A DNA stretch of 64,000 bases, from positions 1 to 64,000 of the forward strand of contig NZ_JAAOEN010000011.1 of the NCBI RefSeq assembly GCF_011320225.1, in the 5' to 3' direction. This DNA comes from Phytoactinopolyspora limicola (GTDB lineage Bacteria; Actinomycetota; Actinomycetes; Jiangellales; Jiangellaceae). The notes beneath the pieces are model-generated. The model saw only the letters and a list, made by a program, of their open reading frames with translations, was not told the DNA's origin and searched no databases. This document shows, one piece after another, positions 1 to 9,099 of this stretch; the stretch's first letter is position 1; every line of letters begins with the position of its first letter. Made by a program: the position numbers and the translations under genes.

Positions 1-305
1 CATCCGCGTCCACGTCAGCATCAACATCCGCGTCCACGTCAGCATCAACATCCGCGTCCACGTCAGCATCAACATCCGCGTCCACGTCAGCATCAACATC
101 CGCGTCCACGTCAGCATCAACATCCGCATCGACGTCAGCATCAACATCCGCGTCCACGTCAGCATCAACATCCGCGTCCACGTCAGCATCAACATCCGCG
201 TCCACGTCAGCATCAACATCCGCGTCCACGTCCGCATCAACATCCGCGTCCACGTCAGCATCAACATCCGCGTCCACGTCAGCATCAACATCCGCATCGA
301 CGTCA
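1..305. repeat. 24-bp tandem minisatellite coding (VDAD)n
   Basis: About 12 or more copies of a 24-bp unit (CATCCGCGTCCACGTCAGCA plus TCAA) run in tandem from the left edge. A few units carry CATCGA or TCCGCA variants. Read on the minus strand in the frame of the surrounding gene the array encodes V-D-A-D-V-D-A-D repeats. The unit length is a multiple of three, so copy-number change keeps the frame. The array continues beyond the window, so its real length is unknown. Confidence 0.95.
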
Positions 306-2782
306 ATGCCCGGATCCTCGACGATCAACGGCGCAGTATCACTACCACCGTCCTCATCCTCAGCAACAACCTCATAATCACCAGGCGTCGCGTCCTCAGG
401 AATCACCAACTCCAACGAGAACCCACAGTCATCCTCAACCGGCACCGTCAACGCCGGATCAAACAACGGATTCCCATCAACATCCTCAACCTGCACCGTC
501 GCCGTAGTACCAGCAGCAAACCCAGTACCCGTCACCGTCACCGAACCACCAGGCAACACCGACGACGGATCCAACGTAATCGTCGGATCCACACACACCG
601 GACCCGGATCCTCGACGATCAACGGCGCAGTATCACTACCACCGTCCTCATCCTCAGCAACAACCTCATAATCACCAGGCGTCGCGTCCTCAGGAATCAC
701 CAACTCCAACGAGAACCCACAGTCATCATCAACCGGCACCGTCAACGCCGGATCAAACAACGGATTCCCATCAACATCCTCAACCTGCACCGTCGCCGTA
801 GTACCAGCAGCAAACCCAGTACCCGTCACCGTCACCGAACCACCAGGCAACACCGACGACGGATCCAACGTAATCGTCGGATCCACACACACCGGAGCCG
901 GATCAAGCACCTCGAACGGCACTTCGGCAAACTCATCCGTGGCGTCGTCCGTACCCCGGACCGTGTACCCATCACCAGGCACCGCATCCTCGGGCACCAC
1001 CAGATCGACCACGAACGAACCATTCTCGTCCGTCTCCGCCGTCACCGTCGCAATCACATTGCCATCCGGATCCAACAGATCCACAGTCACCGTCGAGTCC
1101 GGCGTATACCCCTCACCGGTCACCACAGTCGTCTCACCCGGGAACACCGCATCCGGCTCAGCTATCAGGAGCAGGTCCAGCTCGAACAGCTCGCAGGCGT
1201 CGATCCGCGCACCGGCGTTCCCGAAGTTGAGCCGGGCGCCGTCTACCGCTTGCATCACGCCGAAGCTCAGCGCAGAGACCTCCAGACTGCTGAGGTGTTC
1301 CGTGCCGTCGTCCGCTGTGCACGTCGCGGTGACCTGACGGTTGAGCTGGATCGAGATGAACTCAGCAAGCATGTCGACGAACGGCCGCAGCGCTTCCCGG
1401 ATGGGAATCGTGACCGCGCCCGTCTTCAGATCGGTGACCAACAGCTCGTAGAGATTCTCACCGGCATCGCTCAGAATGAAGTCGCGTATCGGAGCGACAA
1501 CGGCCTGGAAGGTTTCCGACGCCGCGTCGATGATCGCTGCCAACGTCTGGCAGGCGGCGATTCCGGCCAGGCCGGTGCTTCCCGAGCAGTCAACCGGTGT
1601 GACATCACCGTTCAGCGACACACTCCAGGTCGCTCTCGCGACGTTCCCTAGCCCGAGGTTCTGCTCGGCCATGAAGTGGAGGGTCACACTGTCCAGAGCA
1701 CCCTCGATAGCGCCAACCATGATGTTGATGACCTCATGCATGAGGTCGTGGACGGTCTCGGCGATCAACGGGTAGGTGTCAACCGAGACGAGCTCCGTGT
1801 TGGGATCTTGGTTGTTGATTCCCGCCGGCTTGTCCGGGTCCAGCCCACCTGAAATGATCTTGTCGAGGTGGATCTGCACTGTGCCCGTCGAGAAGTCAAT
1901 GGTGATGACTTCGTTGTTACTCGTGATCGGCTGGGTCAGGATGTCCGCAACCAGTTCGTCCTGCATGTTCGATTCGATCGTGACGCTCACGTCCGTGCCG
2001 GGAAGCAGCGCGAAGATCGGTCCCAGATCGAGGTGCTCGTTGACCAGTTCCTCTGTCAACCGGTCGACCTCACCGGCGATGTCGTAGATCTGGCCGGCAG
2101 CTTCGGCGACAACCGGAGAGCGCAGCAGCAGGCTTGCCTCGGCGACCCGGTATTGCCCGAGTCCACCGACGCCGTCCTGATCGAGGAACTCGCCGTCTTC
2201 CGCTATGACCTCGGCGCCGCCCGCGCCCAGCAACAGGGTTGCTTCGTCCAGCAGCAGATCGGTGACACCGTCGAGCCCCAACTCATTGAACAAGAACAGC
2301 ATGTCGATCTCGGCCGCGCCAAAGTCGGCGTCGTCGCCATCGAGGGTGACGGAGCCGTCACCAGACAGCAGGCCCGAGATCGCGCGCGCATCCAAGGGGC
2401 CGGATGCCTCCGACTCTGAATGAAGTGCGCCCATCTGACCGAAGTCGACGAACTCATCCAGCGGCAGCGAGAGGTCACCTAGCTGGATCAGTTGCGTGCC
2501 CAGCACATCGACGTTGAGAGCTTCACTGTTCGGGCCAGGATTCGTCGTAGAGCCAGCGTCGGAGCGCCCGCCGCCAGCGAGATCTGTTCCGACGATGCTG
2601 GAATCCACCACACTGGCGGCCGATTCAGCCGGTTCATCAGGATAGTTGTTCAGAACCGCCGACGCCGGTACGGCGTATCCGGCCACCGCTATGGTCGCAG
2701 CGGCCCCTACGCCTAATGCCCTCCTCCCCACGGTCCGAACACGATGCGGCGTCCCACTCGGACGCCTGGATTTTCGACTCAT
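1..2782 (-). CDS. Choice-of-anchor G-type secreted surface protein, partial
   Basis: Large exported protein whose 3' end lies left of the window. The ATG at 2782 follows AAGGAGG with good spacing. Residues 1-42 form a signal peptide (twin-Arg-rich start, hydrophobic [14 protein letters not shown], likely cut after ASA). Next comes a region of about 500 residues resembling actinobacterial choice-of-anchor G proteins ([29 protein letters not shown]), then three Ig-like/bacterial adhesin modules of the [14 protein letters not shown] type. The last two modules are nearly identical. An Asp-rich (DADV)n stretch then runs off the edge. By inference it is a wall-associated or secreted adhesin, with the acidic tail a stalk or Ca2+-binding spacer. 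A C-terminal anchor (LPXTG or TM) should lie outside the window. The family name is from memory of the motif pattern. Confidence 0.8.
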   Translation of the reverse strand, partial: MSRKSRRPSGTPHRVRTVGRRALGVGAAATIAVAGYAVPASAVLNNYPDEPAESAASVVDSSIVGTDLAGGGRSDAGSTTNPGPNSEALNVDVLGTQLIQLGDLSLPLDEFVDFGQMGALHSESEASGPLDARAISGLLSGDGSVTLDGDDADFGAAEIDMLFLFNELGLDGVTDLLLDEATLLLGAGGAEVIAEDGEFLDQDGVGGLGQYRVAEASLLLRSPVVAEAAGQIYDIAGEVDRLTEELVNEHLDLGPIFALLPGTDVSVTIESNMQDELVADILTQPITSNNEVITIDFSTGTVQIHLDKIISGGLDPDKPAGINNQDPNTELVSVDTYPLIAETVHDLMHEVINIMVGAIEGALDSVTLHFMAEQNLGLGNVARATWSVSLNGDVTPVDCSGSTGLAGIAACQTLAAIIDAASETFQAVVAPIRDFILSDAGENLYELLVTDLKTGAVTIPIREALRPFVDMLAEFISIQLNRQVTATCTADDGTEHLSSLEVSALSFGVMQAVDGARLNFGNAGARIDACELFELDLLLIAEPDAVFPGETTVVTGEGYTPDSTVTVDLLDPDGNVIATVTAETDENGSFVVDLVVPEDAVPGDGYTVRGTDDATDEFAEVPFEVLDPAPVCVDPTITLDPSSVLPGGSVTVTGTGFAAGTTATVQVEDVDGNPLFDPALTVPVDDDCGFSLELVIPEDATPGDYEVVAEDEDGGSDTAPLIVEDPGPVCVDPTITLDPSSVLPGGSVTVTGTGFAAGTTATVQVEDVDGNPLFDPALTVPVEDDCGFSLELVIPEDATPGDYEVVAEDEDGGSDTAPLIVEDPGIDVDADVDADVDADVDADVDADVDADVDADVDADVDADVDADVDADVDADVDADVDADVDADVDADVDADVDADVDADVDADVDADVDADVDADVDADVDAD
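309..896. repeat. 294-bp direct duplication of an Ig-like module
   Basis: Two adjacent 294-bp units (309-602 and 603-896, exactly 98 codons) differ at only one base that I can find (position 434 versus 728, a Glu/Asp change). Each encodes a [20 protein letters not shown]-type module. Identity at third codon positions means the duplication is recent or is kept uniform by gene conversion. A third, diverged module lies at about 897-1160. Confidence 0.95.
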
Positions 2783-3198
2783 AACCCGCCTCCTTGCGGT
2801 CGGTACTGGGAGCAAGGAAGTCACTCGTCCACCCCGCCCCGCACCAAGGACTACATACCTCCAGAGGCATCCGCACGGAGAGCGCCAAAGTTTGCGTTAG
2901 CGCAACGCAACGCAGTGACGGCAGCTCAACGCCCACTCGGTCGCGCCGGTCCACGCCGTTGGCTTCGAGGGCAGCGCGCGCGGTGGACACGCCATCGGCA
3001 CGATGATCTCGACGCGCCGCTGTCCCCAACCATGACGCCGCCGTTAGTGCGGCGGCACATATGCGGGCCGCGGTTACGGTTCCATCGAACACATCGCGCC
3101 CGAGCTCGGCGTGCCAATCTAAGACAGTTGCCCCCTCGGCGCCGCGTCAACGTCCAGGGGCCTCGCCCGCATCGTCGACGACGAGAGCGAGATTCGGA
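2783..3198. other. Intergenic region between divergent genes
   Basis: No supportable gene in this 416-bp stretch; the reading frames here are short and without family features. It must hold the promoters of the surface protein (leftward) and the esterase (rightward). A clear palindrome lies at 2892-2910 and a G+C hairpin (CGCCGC...GCGGCG) at about 3043-3061. Confidence 0.6.
2892..2910. promoter_or_regulatory. Palindrome TTGCGTT-N5-AACGCAA, candidate operator
   Basis: Perfect 7-bp inverted repeat with a 5-bp spacer, 110 bp upstream of the surface-protein ATG. The right half-site is followed directly by another CGCA. The size and symmetry suit a dimeric repressor, but no cognate regulator is adjacent. 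Confidence 0.35.
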
Positions 3199-4488
3199 AT
3201 GAGAAGCACCATTCTGCGCCGATTCGCTGAAGACCTCGTGGACGATCCGGCGCTGGCCAGGGCGAGGCTGTCTCGTCAGCTGACGACCGCGGCAGGCCCG
3301 CTTGTGGAGCCGGTCGGGCAGGGCACCGTGCTGGTGACCTTCGTGCTGATCGGCCGGTCCACGCAACCCGCGGTACGGTGCGCGTTGTTTCCCGGACTCG
3401 ACCCATCCGTGCCGATGTCGGCGGTTCCAGGTGCGCCTGACGTGTGGTATTTGGAGACAACAGCCGACGACGACGTGTCCTTGCTGTACCAGTTCCAGAA
3501 GCGGCCGGTGACCACATCCCTGGACGACGGCACCTTCAGTCGCGACCCATCCGTGATGGCCGCGTATGTCGAGGAGATCAAAGAAGTCGGCTTCGCCGAT
3601 CCCGTCAATCCGATCAGTCACCCTGGCGTCCCACCAATACCCGGTCAGCTCTGGGAGTCCGAACTCACGCTTCCTGGAGCACCTCCCCTGCCGTGGCAGT
3701 GGGCTGACGCTCCGGCTGGCCGGCTCACCACACATCAGGTGTGGTCAGAGGTACTCAACAACTCTCGAACCGTCACCGCCTGGCGGCCCGCCGGCTGGGC
3801 CGACACTCGTGACCTGCCGGTAGTCGTCCTGTTAGACGGCGAAACCATGCTCGATAGCCGCATCCGGTCCGACCTGATCTTTGACCACCTCGTCGACACT
3901 GGACACCTCACGCCGTTCGTCGCCCTGTTGGTCCACAACGTCGATTCGTCATCCCGGATCGTCGAATACCCATGCCACCCCGCCTTCCCAACGTTCGTCG
4001 CCGATGAACTCCTGCCGCAACTACGGACCGAGGTCGGCTTCAGCACTGCGCCGACCAACGTCGCGATCGGTGGCTACAGCTACGGTGGCTTGGCGGCGCT
4101 GTGGACGGCATTCACCCGCCCTGACGCTCTCGGCGCCGTCGCGTCGATGTCAGCATCCGTGTGGTGGGGCCCGTCTCCGAACGGTGCCGAACCATCAGCG
4201 CAACGATCCGGCCGCGACGATCAGCCGGAATGGCTCATCCGGCAGATCGACAAGACTGATCAGCGCGACATTCGCGTGTGGGTCGATGTCGGGAAACTGG
4301 AGACCTCGCCGCTTCCCTTCGCCGCGGGTCTGTCCCAACTCGCGGCAAACCGGCACCTGCGAGACGTGCTGATCCAGCGCGGCTACGAACTCGTCGGTTA
4401 CCACGAACAAGCGGCCGGCCACGACTTGTTGAACTGGCGGCGCACTCTCCCACAAGCGTTGGTGGCTTTGTTCGGGCCAGCAGCGTGA
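3199..4488 (+). CDS. Enterochelin-esterase-like alpha/beta hydrolase
   Basis: A 429-residue protein of the Fes/putative-esterase (PF00756) type. An N-terminal domain (about 1-160) resembles the enterochelin esterase N domain. The C-terminal alpha/beta hydrolase domain has the nucleophile elbow G-Y-S294-Y-G-G, a VVVLLDGE strand and the late His408 in AAGHD. Members hydrolyse ferric enterobactin or related ester siderophores in the cytoplasm; here the substrate is unknown. I chose ATG 3199 because homology starts there, although the frame is open from 3061. The Shine-Dalgarno is weak (GAGAGCGAG). It is convergent with the orphan binding-protein gene, with 29 bp between stops. Confidence 0.8.
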   Translation: MRSTILRRFAEDLVDDPALARARLSRQLTTAAGPLVEPVGQGTVLVTFVLIGRSTQPAVRCALFPGLDPSVPMSAVPGAPDVWYLETTADDDVSLLYQFQKRPVTTSLDDGTFSRDPSVMAAYVEEIKEVGFADPVNPISHPGVPPIPGQLWESELTLPGAPPLPWQWADAPAGRLTTHQVWSEVLNNSRTVTAWRPAGWADTRDLPVVVLLDGETMLDSRIRSDLIFDHLVDTGHLTPFVALLVHNVDSSSRIVEYPCHPAFPTFVADELLPQLRTEVGFSTAPTNVAIGGYSYGGLAALWTAFTRPDALGAVASMSASVWWGPSPNGAEPSAQRSGRDDQPEWLIRQIDKTDQRDIRVWVDVGKLETSPLPFAAGLSQLAANRHLRDVLIQRGYELVGYHEQAAGHDLLNWRRTLPQALVALFGPAA

Positions 4489-4517
4489 TCACGATCGCCG
4501 ACCGGATGCCGAGGCCA

Positions 4518-6119
4518 TCAACGGTGCTGTCGGATGCTTAGAGGCTGGACCTGCCCCGCCGATATGGCGAACGTGACCCCATTCCCATACGTGGGCACAA
4601 CAGCGTAGGAGAACGGCACCAGGTTCACCTGCCGGAGCAGGCTGGCCTCAGCGTCGTTCCAGTACTGGCATCCTTCTTCTGCGGGCAACGTCATACCCTC
4701 AGCGGTCAGTGCGTCGTACTCGGGATTCGTGGTGCCACTGAAGTTGTTGCCGTCCGGAGGTGTCGGACCGGAGAAGAACGGCACGAGCGCCGCTGGGTTC
4801 AGTGTGCCGACCCCTTGCCACGCGATATCCCATTCCAGCTCACCAAAGAGTGCGCTCCCGATGACGTCCGTGGCCTCGGCGTTGACCTCCACGCCGATCT
4901 CCTTCCAGCGGGCCACGGCCAACTCGGCCGCTGACTGGATCTGTGGGCTACCGGCGTCGTACTTCAACGCCACCGTCAGTTGCTGACCGTCCTTGGCTCG
5001 GAGACCATCCGAGCCGGTCACCCAGCCGATCTCATCCAGCAATGCTCGAGCCCCGTCGACGTCGTGACCGGGGAGGTTCTCCGCGACAGAGGCGGTTGGA
5101 CACGTGATCGCGAATACCTGAAGCTGCTCGGGTTCCTGACCTCGTCCGCCGGAAAAGACACTGTTCAGCTCGCTGCGATCGATCGCCATCGTCAACGCCC
5201 GGCGCAGCTCTTCGTCCGCGAGGAGCATGCCTTCACGCTGATTGAAGAACATCTGACCGGCTGGCGACAGCACGTCGGCGTGAAACATCGCCGCCTCCTC
5301 CAGCCGGGCCACATCTGGCCCCACCACCGACCCGATGTTCAGCTGATCGCCGAGCAACATGTTTGCCACGGTCGTCTCGTTTTCGACGACTCGCAACGTT
5401 ACCGTCTCCGGCTGGCCGGGCTCCCCGGTGCGAGAGCCGCCCGGCCCCCAGGTGTAATCGTCGCGCATCGTATAGGTGTAGGAGTCACCTGGAGCGGCCT
5501 CATCCAGGACGTACGGCCCGGACCCCTGAGTGGCACCGCGCATCGTCGACCGATCGTCCAACCCGGCCCGGCAGATGATCGGAAATCCATAGAGCCCTTG
5601 GAGGAAGAAGGGCGCCGGCTCCGCCAGCGTGATGGCGACCGTACCGGCGGCGTCATCGGCGACCGCGCTGGCGTTCTGCGGCAAGAAGACCCCGGCCATT
5701 ACCACCCCGTTGTCCGGGTCGGCAGCGTAGTTCACGTTCTCAGCCACCAAGCTCGGGTCCACTGGCGAGCCATCGGCGCAGGTAGCCTCGGGGTTCAAGA
5801 CGAATGTCCACGTGTCGCCTTCCGCGGTCCACGACTCGGCAAGGGCCGGGACCACCTGGCCGTCGGCGTCAAGACTGACGATCGTGTCGTAACCGAACAT
5901 CGCGATGCCGATGTTGGCCGACGACAGCGACGACCAGGGATCCAGATCCCCGGGATCCCCAGCCAAGGCGAAGGACACAGAACCACCACTGATCAGATCA
6001 CCCTGATCTTCCGAACCCACGTCAGTGCGACTAGCCGACGGGCCCTCAGATCCAGAGCCCGAGCAGGAGGCCACCAGCAGTAGGACACCGACGGTCATCA
6101 CGGTCAAGCGATCACGCAT
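4518..6119 (-). CDS. Peptide/nickel-type ABC substrate-binding lipoprotein (SBP family 5)
   Basis: A 533-residue lipoprotein. The signal peptide ends in the lipobox V-A-S-C19, followed by a Ser/Gly-rich linker. The body is a family 5 extracellular solute-binding protein (GGSVSFALAGDPGDLDPWSS; LAESWTAEGDTWTFVLNPEA; RRALTMAIDRSELNSVFSGG). It would bind oligopeptides or similar ligands outside the membrane and pass them to an ABC importer. No permease or ATPase gene of this system is next to it, so it is an orphan or works with distant subunits. The start is supported by GGAGCTGATCCAC before ATG. Confidence 0.9.
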   Translation of the reverse strand: MRDRLTVMTVGVLLLVASCSGSGSEGPSASRTDVGSEDQGDLISGGSVSFALAGDPGDLDPWSSLSSANIGIAMFGYDTIVSLDADGQVVPALAESWTAEGDTWTFVLNPEATCADGSPVDPSLVAENVNYAADPDNGVVMAGVFLPQNASAVADDAAGTVAITLAEPAPFFLQGLYGFPIICRAGLDDRSTMRGATQGSGPYVLDEAAPGDSYTYTMRDDYTWGPGGSRTGEPGQPETVTLRVVENETTVANMLLGDQLNIGSVVGPDVARLEEAAMFHADVLSPAGQMFFNQREGMLLADEELRRALTMAIDRSELNSVFSGGRGQEPEQLQVFAITCPTASVAENLPGHDVDGARALLDEIGWVTGSDGLRAKDGQQLTVALKYDAGSPQIQSAAELAVARWKEIGVEVNAEATDVIGSALFGELEWDIAWQGVGTLNPAALVPFFSGPTPPDGNNFSGTTNPEYDALTAEGMTLPAEEGCQYWNDAEASLLRQVNLVPFSYAVVPTYGNGVTFAISAGQVQPLSIRQHR

Positions 6120-6295
6120 GTGGATCAGCTCCCTGACAGTCTTGAGGTGTCAGTCAAGAATCAGGGACACAAGACCTCCCATGTCTAGTCCAACAGGCCA
6201 AACATTGACGGCTGAATCCTGTCCTCGACGACCAAGCTGCGCTTGGGTGTACTTGACAGAGTCTCGGATCGGCACGTCGTGGGGGCCCGACCGGC

Positions 6296-6964
6296 TCAAC
6301 TATGTGCTCGGGTCATGCCGCGCCGGTACAAGAGCACGGCCGCCATGACCCCACCCAGCACGGCAGCGACGAGGAGCCCGGTACCAACGACGGACTCCCA
6401 CACAGCGGTGCCGCCTTCACACACCACGTCGACCTGCTCCGCCTGGCCCGAGCCGACCTCGACCCCGGTCGACTCGGCCACGCACATCTCGTCCGCGACC
6501 GATCCGATACCCAGGCCCCACCATGCGACCGCCGGTGCCGGCAACAGCACCGTGCCGGCGAGTTTCTCTCCGGGTGTCCACAGCGCCGACCCCCACAGCA
6601 GAACTATCCCCGCCGCGAGGGTGATCAGGGGCAGGAACCACGCCCACAACACCGAGCTGATCATGATCAGGGCGATGACGGCGGCCGGTACCCACCGGGC
6701 ACTCCACCGAGGCCGAGCGCCCCGGTCGAGCGGATCCGATACGTCGGGATCGGCGGCTTCCGCCGCGATGGCAAGCGGGTCGCCAAGCTGCGTCAACACT
6801 TGTGCAACGTCGGCTTCGCTCACATCGTCGTCGCCAAGAGCGGACTCGATGTGATCCCGCACCGATGCGAGTATGTCGTCCCGGTCCGCTACCGCACGCT
6901 CGGCAAGTGCCGCCTCAAGTTCAGTCAGATAGCGCCCGACTTGCGCGATCTCCGTGTTGTTCAT
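6296..6964 (-). CDS. HAAS-domain membrane protein
   Basis: A 222-residue protein. Residues 1-75 form a helical HAAS-type domain (YLTELEAALAERAVADRDDI, ...ADVAQVLTQLGDPLAIAAEA). Three or four transmembrane helices follow (WVPAAVIALIMISSVLWAWF; LITLAAGIVLLWGSALW; GTGLLVAAVLGGVMAAVLLY). Such proteins are nearly always encoded after a PadR regulator, as here (33 bp downstream). Their function is poorly known; roles in membrane signalling or cell-envelope remodelling are suspected. ATG 6964 follows GGAGGGATCG; the longer open frame upstream lacks support. Confidence 0.85.
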   Translation of the reverse strand: MNNTEIAQVGRYLTELEAALAERAVADRDDILASVRDHIESALGDDDVSEADVAQVLTQLGDPLAIAAEAADPDVSDPLDRGARPRWSARWVPAAVIALIMISSVLWAWFLPLITLAAGIVLLWGSALWTPGEKLAGTVLLPAPAVAWWGLGIGSVADEMCVAESTGVEVGSGQAEQVDVVCEGGTAVWESVVGTGLLVAAVLGGVMAAVLLYRRGMTRAHS

Positions 6965-6996
6965 CGATCCCTCCGTGGACTCACTCGCCCCGCTCA

Positions 6997-7338
6997 CTAT
7001 GCCGGCCTCCCCGTCAACACTGCGTCCACACCTGACCTGAACGGCACCCATGTCGCCTCGAACACGTTCACGGCACGTTGCCCGTCTGGTGTCAGGCTGT
7101 AATAGCGGCGCGGCGGGCCGGCGTCGGATTCGCGCCACGACGTCGCCACCAGGCCGCCCTTGCGTAGCCGCGACAGCAAGGGATATAGGGTTCCCTCGCT
7201 GGCCAGCAACGACCGACCCGTCAGCTCGCGGGCGATGTCTAGGCCATACCTTTCCCCTTCACGAAGCAACGCCAGAATGCAGTACTCCAGCGCACCACGG
7301 CGGAGGTTCGTCAAGATCTTCTCCTCACCAGGTACCAT
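6997..7338 (-). CDS. PadR-family transcriptional regulator
   Basis: A 113-residue winged-helix repressor (LRRGALEYCILALLREGERY; ASEGTLYPLLSRLRKGGLV; RRYYSLTPDGQ), the full core of a small PadR protein. It is first in an operon with the HAAS gene. The start is taken at ATG 7338, which lies about 7 nt after a TATGAT -10 hexamer on the minus strand, so the mRNA may be leaderless. In-frame ATG codons at 7347 and further upstream are alternatives. Two copies of an ATGCN-A-CGCAT palindrome overlap the promoter, pointing to autorepression. Confidence 0.88.
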   Translation of the reverse strand: MVPGEEKILTNLRRGALEYCILALLREGERYGLDIARELTGRSLLASEGTLYPLLSRLRKGGLVATSWRESDAGPPRRYYSLTPDGQRAVNVFEATWVPFRSGVDAVLTGRPA

Positions 7339-7363
7339 GCGACGCATCATACATGCCACGCAT
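7337..7363 (-). promoter_or_regulatory. PadR promoter with twin palindromic operators
   Basis: ATGCGACGCAT (7337-7347, perfect 5-1-5 palindrome) and ATGCCACGCAT (7353-7363, one mismatch) are spaced 16 bp centre to centre. Between and overlapping them is a minus-strand -10 hexamer TATGAT (7351-7346), with ATG 7338 just downstream. A repressor bound to both sites would block RNA polymerase. Confidence 0.5.
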
Positions 7364-7400
7364 GATACCAACAAGGCGCACGACGGGGACGACGGGCAGA

Positions 7401-7472
7401 CGACGGTGGAGGGTTTTACCCGCTATGCCAGGTAGAACCCTCCACCGTCGAGCAGAAAACCCTCCACCGTCG
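7401..7472. repeat. Intergenic palindrome plus extra half-site
   Basis: Inverted repeat with arm CGACGGTGGAGGGTTTTACC (7401-7420) against GGTAGAACCCTCCACCGTCG (7431-7450), one mismatch and a 10-nt loop. A third, inverted half-site AAAACCCTCCACCGTCGG follows at 7456-7473. It lies between the ABC permease stop and the PadR start. It could end the exporter transcript, but there is no T tract. The same palindrome-plus-half-site layout recurs at 41114-41234. Confidence 0.75.
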
Positions 7473-7490
7473 GCCGGACGCGGTGCGGCG

Positions 7491-8228
7491 CTACGGAGTC
7501 CGGCGGCGCAGGGTAGCCGCCCCTAGGGCCAATGCCGCCACAACAACACACAACACGATGATCAGGTCACGCCACATCGTTCCGGTGGCCGACGGATGTG
7601 CGCCGACCTCCATCAGGGCCTCCACCGAGTACGACAGCGGCATCACATTGCTGATCCCTTCGAGCCAGCCGGCCATGTCAGGACGAGCGACGAATAGCCC
7701 GCAGAGAAACAGTTGCGGCGCCGCCACCACGGGCATGAACTGCACGGCTTGGAACTCCGTGCGAGCAAACGCGCTGCACAGCAGGCCGAGCGCGACGCCC
7801 AGGACGGCATTCGCCACCGCGATGAGAACCACGAGGCCCGCACTGCCCGCGGTTTCCAGCCCCAGCAGCCAATACGCCAGCAACGCCGTCACGGCCGCCT
7901 GCACGGTGGCAGCCACGCCGAAGGCGATCCCGTAGGCGAAGAGTAGGTCGAGTTTGCCGACCGGAGTGGTGAACATCCGCTCCAGCGTCCCGCTGGTCCG
8001 CTCCCGGAGCATGGCGATACTCGTGATGAGCAGCATCATGATGAATGGAAAGACGCCCAGCATGATGAGGGCGATCCGATTGAACGCCTGCTCTTGCCCG
8101 TCGTACATGAAGTACAGCAGTGTCAACAGCAGCGTTGGCATCAAGATCAGCAGCGCTATGGTCCGGCGGTCGTGTCGCAACTGCCGGAGGATACGTCCGG
8201 TGGTAGCCACCAGGATGTGTGCGGACAT
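7491..8228 (-). CDS. ABC-2 type drug exporter, permease subunit
   Basis: A 245-residue integral membrane protein with six predicted helices (IALLILMPTLLLTLLYFMY; LIMLGVFPFIMMLLITSIAM; GLVVLIAVANAVLGVALGLL; LIIVLCVVVAALALGAATL) and the ABC-2 signature ERTSGTLERMFTTPV. It pairs with the ATPase encoded just upstream: the ATPase TGA and this ATG overlap as TGATG, so translation is coupled. The likely role is multidrug or antibiotic export under the divergent TetR gene. Confidence 0.92.
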   Translation of the reverse strand: MSAHILVATTGRILRQLRHDRRTIALLILMPTLLLTLLYFMYDGQEQAFNRIALIMLGVFPFIMMLLITSIAMLRERTSGTLERMFTTPVGKLDLLFAYGIAFGVAATVQAAVTALLAYWLLGLETAGSAGLVVLIAVANAVLGVALGLLCSAFARTEFQAVQFMPVVAAPQLFLCGLFVARPDMAGWLEGISNVMPLSYSVEALMEVGAHPSATGTMWRDLIIVLCVVVAALALGAATLRRRTP

Positions 8229-8947
8229 CAGCCCTTCTCCCCCTGTGCGCTGATCAACGTGAGGAAGGCTTTGTCCATGTCATCAGCATCGGCGGCCGTC
8301 TTTATCGCACCCGGCGCGTCGTCAGCGATGACCGAACCTTCCCGGATCAAGATGAGCCGGTCACAACGGTTGGCCTCGTCCATGACGTGGCTCGAGACCA
8401 GCAGGGTAGTACCAGCCTCCGCCAGAGCCCGGAACTGACGCCAGAGTTCTTCGCGCAGCACCGGATCCAGCCCCACCGTGGGCTCGTCCAGCACTAGGAT
8501 GTCCGGCTGCCCGACGAGTGCGCAGGCCAGCGACGCCCTCGCCCGTTGACCACCCGAGAGCGTCGAGACCATCTGATCTTCGTGGCCGTCGAGTCCCACG
8601 TTGGCGATAGCCGCAGCGGCCTCCGTCGCACCGTATTTGTAGAGCGAGGCGAAATACCGGACGTTCTCGCCGACGGTGAGATCGCCGTACACACTCGGAG
8701 ACTGCGTCACATAGCCGACTCGATGACGCAGCGAAGCCGACCCCGCCGGGTAGCCAAAGACCCGCACGTCTCCGGCCTTGACCACCTGCGAGCCCACGAT
8801 GGCGCGCATCAGGGTGGTCTTGCCGCTACCGCTGGGCCCGAGCAGCCCGGTGATGACGCCGCGTTGGATCCGAGTGCTGATGCCGTGCAGAACCGGGTGC
8901 TTGCCACGCTCTACGACGAGATCGTCGACCTCGATGGCTGTGTCCAT
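8228..8947 (-). CDS. ABC-2 type drug exporter, ATP-binding subunit
   Basis: A 239-residue ABC ATPase: Walker A GPSGSGKT (about 38-45), Q-loop TQSPSVYG, signature LSGGQRAR, Walker B ILVLDEP and H-switch SSHVMDE. It drives the permease downstream. ATG 8947 is chosen because homology starts there and GAAGGGATCGCC precedes it; the frame upstream of it is open but unsupported. It is divergent from the TetR gene, with operator-like repeats between. Confidence 0.93.
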   Translation of the reverse strand: MDTAIEVDDLVVERGKHPVLHGISTRIQRGVITGLLGPSGSGKTTLMRAIVGSQVVKAGDVRVFGYPAGSASLRHRVGYVTQSPSVYGDLTVGENVRYFASLYKYGATEAAAAIANVGLDGHEDQMVSTLSGGQRARASLACALVGQPDILVLDEPTVGLDPVLREELWRQFRALAEAGTTLLVSSHVMDEANRCDRLILIREGSVIADDAPGAIKTAADADDMDKAFLTLISAQGEKG

Positions 8948-8961
8948 GGCGATCCCTTCAA

Positions 8962-8981
8962 AATTCAACGCTAGATGAATT
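8962..8981. promoter_or_regulatory. Inverted repeat AATTCA-N8-TGAATT
   Basis: Perfect 6-bp arms with an 8-bp spacer, 15 bp upstream of the ABC ATPase start. The same AATTC word occurs in the palindrome next to the TetR gene. This is a plausible TetR operator controlling the exporter. Confidence 0.4.
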
Positions 8982-9067
8982 ATTAGGTTAGGCCGGGCCA
9001 GACACCGGGCGCAAGAGGCGGCGGTGATCATCAGGGCCCGCGAAAAGACGCTGCGATCTCCAGTAGA

Positions 9068-9095
9068 CAATTCTGGAATATAAATTCTAAAATTG
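9068..9095 (+). promoter_or_regulatory. TetR-gene promoter and AT-rich palindrome
   Basis: CAATTCTGGAATATAAATTC continuing to AAAATTG forms an imperfect palindrome in an otherwise G+C-rich region. TAAAAT at 9088-9093 has the sequence of a -10 box exactly 6 nt before A9100 of the TetR ATG, so the transcript is probably leaderless. The operator position over the -10 suggests autoregulation. Confidence 0.45.
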
Positions 9096-9099
9096 AGGT

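Noticed and set aside
1-305. CRISPR array
   Set aside because: Units are 24 bp, contiguous with no spacers, and open in the frame of a surface protein.
8982-9000. Iron box at TTAGGTTAGGCCGGGCCAG upstream of the ABC exporter
   Set aside because: Only the left half matches; the right half (CCGGGCCAG) has lost the symmetry of the box.
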